Positions 58,164 through 64,000 of a stretch of DNA of 64,000 bases are shown piece after piece. The DNA comes from Actinoplanes cyaneus (GTDB taxonomy: Bacteria; Actinomycetota; Actinomycetes; Mycobacteriales; Micromonosporaceae). A program made the position numbers and the translations under genes. Numbering within the stretch: the stretch's first letter is position 1; each line of letters starts with the position of its first letter. Location: NCBI RefSeq assembly GCF_016862095.1, contig NZ_BOMH01000043.1, positions 62,001-126,000 of the forward strand, in the 5' to 3' direction. The notes below the pieces were generated by a model, which was given only the letters and a program-made list of their open reading frames with translations, was not told the origin of the DNA and made no database searches.

Positions 58164-60077
58164 GTGCGACGCATCGCCGTTCTGGACGCGCCGTCCAATC
58201 TCGGCCTGCGCCCGCCGACGCCCACGTCGGTGCCGGGCTGCGCCAAGGCGCCCGGCGCCCTCCGCGACCACGGCCTGCTGACCAAGCTCGCCGCCCGGGA
58301 CGCGGGCTGCCTCACCCCGCCGCGCTACGACCCGGGCGACTGGCGGCCCGGTGACGGGGTCGCGCACGCCGCCGAGATCGCCGCCTACTCCCGGGCGCTC
58401 GCCGACCGGATCGGCGCGATCATCGACGGCGGCGAGTTCCCGGTGGTGCTCGGCGGGGACTGCTCCATCCTGATCGGCTCCGGGCTGGCCATGCACCGGC
58501 TCGGCGAGGCGGTCGGCGGGCGGATCGGGCTGGTCTTCGTCGACGGGCACTCCGACTTCCGGCACCCGGGCAACGCCTCCTACGTGGGCGCCGCCGCCGG
58601 GGAGGACCTGGCGCTGGTCACCGGCCGCGGCCAGGCGAACCTGGCGGCCATCGAGAGCCGCCGGCCGTACTTTCGCGACGTCGACGTGGTGGTGCTCGGC
58701 ATCCGCGCGCAGGACGAGTACCGGCTGGACCTGCAGGCCGCCGGGATAGTGACCAGGCCGGTCCCGATGCTCCGCGTGGAAGGGGCGGCCCGCAGCGCCC
58801 AGTGGGCCCGCGACCAGCTGGTCGACTGCGCGGGGTACTGGGTGCACGTCGACGTGGACGTCCTCGACCCGGCCGTGATGCCGGCGGTGGACGCGCCCGA
58901 CCCCGGTGGCATCGCATTCCCGGAGCTGGAGTTGCTGCTCACCGGCCTGGTCGAGTCGCCGCACTGCCTCGGGGTCGAGATCACCGTCTTCGACCCGGAC
59001 TACGACCCGGACGGGCGCTACGCCGCGGAGATCACGTCGGCGGTGGTGAGCGGGCTGGCCCCGGTCCGGACGGTCACGCCCCGGCCCGACCTGGTCGCCG
59101 CCCGCCGCGACCTCGCCACCGGCCCCGGCCGCGCCACCCGGGCCGCACCCGCCGCGCGACACGCCGCGCCCGATCCGGTGGATCACGCCCCGGCTCCTGT
59201 GCCGGATGTCGCCCCCGACCCCGTCGGCACCGTGTCGCCTGACGTTCCGGATGTCGCGCCTGCTGGGCCCGATGTCGCGCTCGACTCCAGCGGTGCCGTC
59301 TCGCCTGCTGTGCCGGATGTCGCGCCTGACCCGGTGGGTGACGCCGCTCCGGTTGCCGCTGTCGTCGCCGTTGTCCCAGATGCCGCCGAGGTGGCCACGC
59401 CGAACGGGCTGGTGACAACCCCCGTTCCGGAAACGCCACCGGCCGCGGCGGCTTCACCCGGTGTCACCGGCGAAGATCCGGTCGTCCTGCCGGAGGAGGC
59501 GGAGCCGTTCGCCGCGGCAGCCGATCGCGAAGCCGAGGTCGTCCCTGGTTCGGAACCTGCCGACGCGACCACCGACGACACCGACCCGGCGTACGCGATC
59601 ATCTCGGACACCGACCCGGCGGAGGCCGTCGTCAGTGATGCGGATCCCGCGGACGTGATCGCTGAGGGCGCCGATCCCGGGGCCGCCATCAGCGACGACG
59701 GTGACCCCGGAATCGTGGTCGCGGAAGACGTGGAGGCGGATCCCGCGGTTGTTCCCGAGGTTGTTCCCGAGGACGCCGGTCCTGCACCGGTTGCCGAGGG
59801 CGATGACGACGGTGCCGGGGTGGAGTCGCCCGACGAGGTGAACGCGGAAACGTCCGCCGGCCCCTCGACCGCACCGGAGGAACAGCCGGTCGCGGTTTCC
59901 CCCGAGGTGCGGTTGCTGTCGAGACCGCTGGGATCCGCGCCGCTGCTGGACTCCGAGCCGCTGCCGGCCACCCGCCCGGGGATGCTGCGGCCCCGGCCAC
60001 CCGCCGACCCGCCGGCCGCCGGCGCGTTCACCTCGCACACGCCCCAGTTCGGGAAGTTCCCCCCGGGCGCCGCCTGA
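58164..60077 (+). CDS. Arginase-family hydrolase with long disordered acidic tail
   Basis: Residues 1-305 are a full ureohydrolase fold. The manganese ligands are seen in GGDCS (97-101), VDGHSDF (126-132) and DVDVLDP (230-236), so the site is intact. Arginase, agmatinase and formimidoylglutamase cannot be told apart here. Residues 306-637 are low complexity, rich in Asp, Pro, Ala and Val, with repeats like PDVAPDPVG and SD(T/A)DPA(E/D)(A/V), ending SHTPQFGKFPPGAA. Family members usually end near 300-320. GGGAGGG precedes the GTG start. The frame stays open with normal high-GC codon use through the tail, so the tail is probably real. Confidence 0.88.
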   Translation: MRRIAVLDAPSNLGLRPPTPTSVPGCAKAPGALRDHGLLTKLAARDAGCLTPPRYDPGDWRPGDGVAHAAEIAAYSRALADRIGAIIDGGEFPVVLGGDCSILIGSGLAMHRLGEAVGGRIGLVFVDGHSDFRHPGNASYVGAAAGEDLALVTGRGQANLAAIESRRPYFRDVDVVVLGIRAQDEYRLDLQAAGIVTRPVPMLRVEGAARSAQWARDQLVDCAGYWVHVDVDVLDPAVMPAVDAPDPGGIAFPELELLLTGLVESPHCLGVEITVFDPDYDPDGRYAAEITSAVVSGLAPVRTVTPRPDLVAARRDLATGPGRATRAAPAARHAAPDPVDHAPAPVPDVAPDPVGTVSPDVPDVAPAGPDVALDSSGAVSPAVPDVAPDPVGDAAPVAAVVAVVPDAAEVATPNGLVTTPVPETPPAAAASPGVTGEDPVVLPEEAEPFAAAADREAEVVPGSEPADATTDDTDPAYAIISDTDPAEAVVSDADPADVIAEGADPGAAISDDGDPGIVVAEDVEADPAVVPEVVPEDAGPAPVAEGDDDGAGVESPDEVNAETSAGPSTAPEEQPVAVSPEVRLLSRPLGSAPLLDSEPLPATRPGMLRPRPPADPPAAGAFTSHTPQFGKFPPGAA

Positions 60078-60090
60078 CACCGCGACAGCA

Positions 60091-60128
60091 GCGTGCCGGG
60101 CCCGCGGACATGCGCGGCCCCGGCACGC
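60091..60128. terminator. Hairpin between convergent arginase and PBP genes
   Basis: Arms 60091-60106 and 60113-60128 pair over 16 bp with one mismatch. There is no T-run; it may act in both directions. It does not belong to the palindrome families. Confidence 0.5.
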
Positions 60129-60139
60129 GGGTCGAGGGG

Positions 60140-62044
60140 TTACTTGTCGAGGGTGGTGAGGAAGCTCTTGACGATCGGGACGGCCGCGGCCGAGCCGGCT
60201 CCGCCCTTCTGGACCATCACGGCGAAGGCGATGTCGTCCTGGTAGCCGATGAACCAGGAGTGCGTGTCGTCGGAGCCGTCAGCGAACTCGGCGGTGCCGG
60301 TCTTGCCGTACACCGGTTTGCCCGGGACGCTCTTCAGCGCCGTCCCGGTGCCACCGGTGACCACCTCGCGCATCATCGGCCGCAGCGCCTCCACGGCCTT
60401 CGCGTCGAGCGTCGCGGGCGTGCCGGCCGCTGCCGGGGCCGGGTCGAGGACGAGCTTCGGCGGCTGGAATCCGCCCTTGGCCACCGCCGCCGTGGCGGCC
60501 GCCATCGCGATCGGGCTGACCGCGGTGCTGCCCTGCCCGAAGGTGGCGGCGGCCAGCTCGGTCGGGGTCGCGCCGTCGGAGACCTTGCCGGTGAACGCGT
60601 CGATGCCGATGTTCCAGTTCCCGCCGATGCCGAGCGCGCTGGACGCGTTCTTCAGCCCGTCGGCGCCCAGTTTCGGCGCGAGCCCCACGAACGCGGTGTT
60701 GCAGGACTTCGCGAAGTCGACGTGGAAGGGGACCTTGCCGAGCACCTCGCCGGCCGAGTTCTTGAACTCGCGGCCCTCGACGGTCGCGGTCTTCGGGCAT
60801 TCCACGGCGGTGTCCGCCGTGACGGCGCCGGACTGCAACAACCCATAGGCAGAGATCATCTTGTACGTCGACCCGGGCGGGACCTGCCCGGTCAGCGCCG
60901 TGTTCACGCCGCCGGCGTCCGGCCCGTTGGCGACCGCCAGCACCGAGCCGTCGCTGATCCGGATGGCGACCATGGAGCTGGGCAGCTTCTGGGCGCTGAT
61001 CGCCGCGTCGGCCGCGTTCTGCGTGGCGGTGTCGATACTGATCTTGATGTCTTTGCCGTCGACCGGCTTGGACGTGAAGATCGGCTTGTCGGTGGTGGTC
61101 TCGTCGGCGGCTTCCGCGGAGGCCACGACGGACAGGCCCGAGGTGCCCCGGAGCTCCTTGTCGTACTTCTCCTGCAGGCCGCCGTGCCCGACCTGGTCAC
61201 CGGTGGTCAGCTCGGCGGGACGCTTGTCCAGGTCGTCCTTGGTGGCCGGGTCGACGGTGCCGAGCAGGGCGCGGGCGAAGACGCGGGTGGGGGCGAGCTG
61301 GCGGGTCTCCTCCCGGAAGACGGTGCCCGGCAACGGCCGTACCTCATCGCGGATCTTGTCGTAATCGGCGCGGCGGAGCGTGACCAGATCCAGGAACGCT
61401 CCGGGGTCGGCCTTGTCGACGCGCGCTTTCAGGGCGGCGGCGTCCAGGTCGACCTGGACCTTCTTGAACGCCGTGGTCAGCGACTTGGAGAGCGACGTGA
61501 GGTCTTTGATCTTCTCGGGGCTGACCCCGATGACGACGACCTTCTGCGGGCCGACCAGGGCCTTGCCGCCGGCGTCCAGGATCGTGCCGCGCTGCGCGGC
61601 GACCCGCCGGAGCCGGAACTTCTCGCCCTGCTCGAGGTCGGCCTGAAGCACCGCCGGCTCCCAGATGACCTGCCAGCCGTCGCCGCTGCGCTTGGTCATC
61701 CGGACGCTGGACTTGTACTCCCAGATCACGCTGCCGGGCAGGGTCCACTTCACGTTGATCGGGGTGGTCGCGATGTCGCCGGACTCGACCGGGTCGCCGG
61801 CCACCGAGACGTCGAGCGGCTGGTCCTTGAGGTCGCCGTAGAAGTCCTTGATGCCGGTGAGCACGTCGGCCGCGGCGATCTTGCCACCCTCTGCCGTGAC
61901 GAAGCCCACTTTGCTCAGGTCGCCGTTCTTCCAGCCGTTCAGGAAGTCGACGACGGTGTCTTGTGGCTCGTCCCCGGAGCATCCGGCCAGACCGCTCGTG
62001 ACCAGCACGAGCAGGGTCGTCAATCCGATTGAGGCGCGGCGCAT
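60140..62044 (-). CDS. Lipoprotein class B penicillin-binding protein, MecA-like N-terminal domain
   Basis: This D,D-transpeptidase cross-links peptidoglycan. It starts with a lipoprotein signal (MRRASIGLTTLLVLVTS with lipobox LAGC), then a MecA/NTF2-like domain (DTVVDFLNGWKNGDLSKVGF region), a dimerisation domain with RGTILD, and the transpeptidase domain with SxxK (PGSTYKM, Ser392), SxN (SCN, 447-449) and KTG (YGKTGTAEF, Lys581). The length is 634 residues. ATG at 62044 is preferred over an in-frame codon at 62122 because it begins the signal peptide. Most class B PBPs have a membrane helix rather than a lipid anchor. Confidence 0.92.
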   Translation of the reverse strand: MRRASIGLTTLLVLVTSGLAGCSGDEPQDTVVDFLNGWKNGDLSKVGFVTAEGGKIAAADVLTGIKDFYGDLKDQPLDVSVAGDPVESGDIATTPINVKWTLPGSVIWEYKSSVRMTKRSGDGWQVIWEPAVLQADLEQGEKFRLRRVAAQRGTILDAGGKALVGPQKVVVIGVSPEKIKDLTSLSKSLTTAFKKVQVDLDAAALKARVDKADPGAFLDLVTLRRADYDKIRDEVRPLPGTVFREETRQLAPTRVFARALLGTVDPATKDDLDKRPAELTTGDQVGHGGLQEKYDKELRGTSGLSVVASAEAADETTTDKPIFTSKPVDGKDIKISIDTATQNAADAAISAQKLPSSMVAIRISDGSVLAVANGPDAGGVNTALTGQVPPGSTYKMISAYGLLQSGAVTADTAVECPKTATVEGREFKNSAGEVLGKVPFHVDFAKSCNTAFVGLAPKLGADGLKNASSALGIGGNWNIGIDAFTGKVSDGATPTELAAATFGQGSTAVSPIAMAAATAAVAKGGFQPPKLVLDPAPAAAGTPATLDAKAVEALRPMMREVVTGGTGTALKSVPGKPVYGKTGTAEFADGSDDTHSWFIGYQDDIAFAVMVQKGGAGSAAAVPIVKSFLTTLDK

Positions 62045-62198
62045 GAGGTTTCCCCCTGTGGGTACGTCTTGCTGGGCTGATCGCACGGTAGCCGCCGAAC
62101 CCGGGTTCGTGCCGCCCCGCACCGTGCGAAATCTCGCATATCAGCCCACCTGTCGGGCTGGCACACCCTGGGTGTGAAGCAGTCGCGCCCGGTCGTTC

Positions 62199-62204
62199 TA
62201 GGCT
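62199..62204 (+). promoter_or_regulatory. Possible -10 element of the glutamate dehydrogenase gene
   Basis: TAGGCT lies 51 bases before the ATG at 62256. The -35 is not clear. The divergent PBP promoter must be in the same 211-base region. Confidence 0.3.
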
Positions 62205-62255
62205 GTGCCCGACACGTTCGAACCCACAGTGTCGTGGGTGAGGGGAGCGCCGGAC

Positions 62256-64000
62256 ATGCCTGTCGCGGACGAGGCAGCGACCGATTCTGATCAGACCATC
62301 CCTGATTCGCCGGGGACCCGTCCCGGGTTGGCCCTCACCGGGCGGCTCGGTGCGTCGAGCGAAGACGGAGAGCTCGAGGAGCCGCTCCCGAACGCCGAGC
62401 GACTCGTCGCTCAGGCGGTGGAGCGAGCGGGTGAGGATCACAGCACCGCGTCGCTGGTGGCCCGGTTCTGGCGGTTCGCGCCGGACGAGGAGCTGGTGGG
62501 CTACACACCGGAGGAGATGTTCTCCGCCGCTGTCGAGCACCGTGAGCTGGCCCGCAACCGGCTGCCCGGCGAGCTGAAGCTGGACCTCACCGAGCCGCAG
62601 GGCTCGCAGGCGCACACCGTGCTGCAGATCGTCACCGACGACATGCCGTTCCTGGTCGACTCGGTGATCGCGCTGCTCACGGCGCACAACCTGCAGGTCT
62701 ACCTGATGGTGCACCCGCTGATCGTGGTCCGCCGGGAGCCGCTGGGCGCGCTCAGCGAGCTGGAGGCCGAGGTCGAGCCGGACGACGCCATCGAGGGCGA
62801 CCTGGTCGAGAGCTGGATCCGCATCGAGATCGACCCGGTCCGCCGCGCCGACGCCCGGGACCAGCTGCTCAATGAGGTCCGGCGGGTGCTCACCGACGTG
62901 CGCGAGGCCGTCGAGGACTGGCCGCGGATGCGCCAGCGCGCCCTGGTCATCTCCGACGAGCTGGCGGCCGCCCGCGGCTCCGAGCGCCGGCTGCCGGTCC
63001 CGGAGAAGGACGTCACCGACTCGATCGAGCTGCTCAAGTGGCTCGCGAACGACCATTTCACGTTCCTGGGCTACCGGGAGTACCGGCTGGACGACGACGG
63101 GGTCCTGCACACGGTGCACGGGACCGGCCTGGGCATCCTGCGCGGCGACAGCCGGCCGCGGCGGCTCGACAGCATGGCGCCCGAGGCGTACCGGCGGGCC
63201 ATGGAGCGGCGCCTGCTGGTGATCACCAAGGCGAACTCGCGGGCCACCGTGCACCGCTCCGCCTACCTGGACTACATCAGCGTCAAGTCGTTCGACGCCG
63301 ACGGCAACGTGGCCGGGGAGCGGCGCTTCCTGGGCCTGTTCTCCAGCTCGGCGTACCGGACCAGCGTCCGCGAGCTGCCGGTGGTCAAGCGCAAGGTCAC
63401 CGAGGTGATGGACCGCTCCGGCCTGTCGCCGCGCGGCCACTCCGGCAAGGACCTGCTGCAGATCCTGGAGACGTACCCGCGGGACGAGCTCTTCCAGATC
63501 AAGACCGACGACCTGTACGAGGCGGTCGTCGGCGTGCTCCGGATGGCCGGCCGCCGCCAGCTGCGCCTGTTCCTGCGCCGCGACGGTTACGGCCGGTTCA
63601 TCTCGTGCCTGATCTACCTGCCGCGGGACCGGTTCACCACCGGCAACCGGCTGCGCATGCAGGAGATCCTGCTGCGCGAGCTGAACGGGGTCGGCGTCGA
63701 CTACACCACCCGTGTCACCGAGCGGATGCTGGCCCGGGTGCACTTCATCGTGCGTACCGACCCGGCCGCGCCGCCCGGCAACCTCGACCCGAACCTGCTG
63801 GCCGAGCTGCTCGCCGACGCCACCCGGATGTGGGACGACGACTTCAGCCTCGTGCTCGAACGCAAACTGGGTGACGAGCCGGCGAAGGACCTGTTCGCGC
63901 GGTACGCGCACGCCTACCCGGAGAGCTACAAGAACGGGCACACGCCGTACGAGGGAATGCAGGATCTCGCCAAGCTGGAACTGCTCGAAGAGCCGGGGCA
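62256..64000 (+). CDS. NAD-specific glutamate dehydrogenase, large type (5' part, runs off the window)
   Basis: This is the start of a giant (about 1600-residue) NAD-GDH that turns glutamate into 2-oxoglutarate. The 581 visible residues cover the N-terminal regulatory ACT-like part: PFLVDSVIALL near 130, YLMVHPLIVVRRE, HFTFLGYREYRL, and KANSRATVHR, all typical of the Bac_GDH family. The catalytic domain lies beyond the right edge. The ATG at 62256 follows GAGGGGAG. The frame is open to the end of the window. Confidence 0.93.
   Translation, partial: MPVADEAATDSDQTIPDSPGTRPGLALTGRLGASSEDGELEEPLPNAERLVAQAVERAGEDHSTASLVARFWRFAPDEELVGYTPEEMFSAAVEHRELARNRLPGELKLDLTEPQGSQAHTVLQIVTDDMPFLVDSVIALLTAHNLQVYLMVHPLIVVRREPLGALSELEAEVEPDDAIEGDLVESWIRIEIDPVRRADARDQLLNEVRRVLTDVREAVEDWPRMRQRALVISDELAAARGSERRLPVPEKDVTDSIELLKWLANDHFTFLGYREYRLDDDGVLHTVHGTGLGILRGDSRPRRLDSMAPEAYRRAMERRLLVITKANSRATVHRSAYLDYISVKSFDADGNVAGERRFLGLFSSSAYRTSVRELPVVKRKVTEVMDRSGLSPRGHSGKDLLQILETYPRDELFQIKTDDLYEAVVGVLRMAGRRQLRLFLRRDGYGRFISCLIYLPRDRFTTGNRLRMQEILLRELNGVGVDYTTRVTERMLARVHFIVRTDPAAPPGNLDPNLLAELLADATRMWDDDFSLVLERKLGDEPAKDLFARYAHAYPESYKNGHTPYEGMQDLAKLELLEEPG

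Noticed and set aside
61344..63941. An 865-codon minus-strand frame over the PBP 5' half and the glutamate dehydrogenase gene
   Set aside because: It spans two real genes and their divergent promoter region and has antisense composition. The glutamate dehydrogenase frame on the plus strand has family motifs.

Overview
The window is high-GC actinobacterial DNA. The gene content and order (thrB-rho, rpmE-prfA, an atp operon followed by a DUF2550 gene, NucS instead of MutS/MutL, MurA with an active-site Asp, frequent GTG starts and apparently leaderless genes) fit the family Micromonosporaceae, most likely an Actinoplanes-like genus. The family call rests on gene content and style only. No tRNA, rRNA, transposase, integrase, phage structural gene or CRISPR array was seen.

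Layout. 1-3000: end of thrB, then rho with a long Arg/Asp/Glu-rich insertion and a structured leader. 3.07-4.24 kb: stand-alone nitric oxide synthase. 4.6-7.2 kb (minus): a three-gene RNA-repair operon made of a T4 Rnl1-type RNA ligase, a T4-type polynucleotide kinase/phosphatase and a second small RNA ligase. 7.4-16.2 kb: translation block rpmE, prfA, prmC, two TsaC/Sua5 paralogues and a low-molecular-weight phosphatase, interrupted by a minus-strand trio (TPR-GGDEF protein and two membrane-anchored beta-propellers). 16.9-18.3 kb (minus): SDR/DUF2867 protein. 18.4-28.8 kb: glyA and the whole F1Fo ATP synthase, with an LCP-family gene and a terminator separating atpC from atpD. 28.8-33.5 kb: DUF2550, PhzF, cobalamin adenosyltransferase (minus), murA, a small membrane protein (minus) and 3-hydroxybutyryl-CoA dehydrogenase. 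34.0-39.4 kb (minus): FtsK/HerA-type ATPase with a coiled-coil membrane partner, a large polytopic protein and DUF4126. 39.4-46.9 kb: nucS, aldehyde dehydrogenase plus ABC exporter operon, zinc-ribbon-like protein, hydrolase and AI-2E transporter. 47-50 kb (minus): two paralogous DivIVA-like coiled-coil proteins. 50.3-57.1 kb: methylmalonyl-CoA epimerase, thiolase, MeaB, PadR regulator with a target monooxygenase, and an acyl-CoA mutase large subunit. 57.2-64 kb: thioredoxin-TPR protein, arginase-family enzyme with a 330-residue disordered tail, lipoprotein class B PBP, and the start of a giant NAD-glutamate dehydrogenase.

Functional links. The cobalamin adenosyltransferase, epimerase, MeaB and mutase belong to one B12-dependent acyl-CoA pathway, with thiolase and hydroxybutyryl-CoA dehydrogenase nearby in the same metabolism. 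The RNA ligases and the end-healing kinase/phosphatase form a break, heal and seal pathway.

Repeats. All five long gaps between convergent genes (4.2-4.6, 16.2-16.9, 33.5-34.0, 45.4-45.8 and 53.1-53.5 kb) carry palindromes of 51-57 bp with common ends (GGCTGG...CCAGCC). I saw none elsewhere in the window. Two of these gaps also share a composite block of about 100 bp with paired DnaA-box-like sites 17 bp apart.
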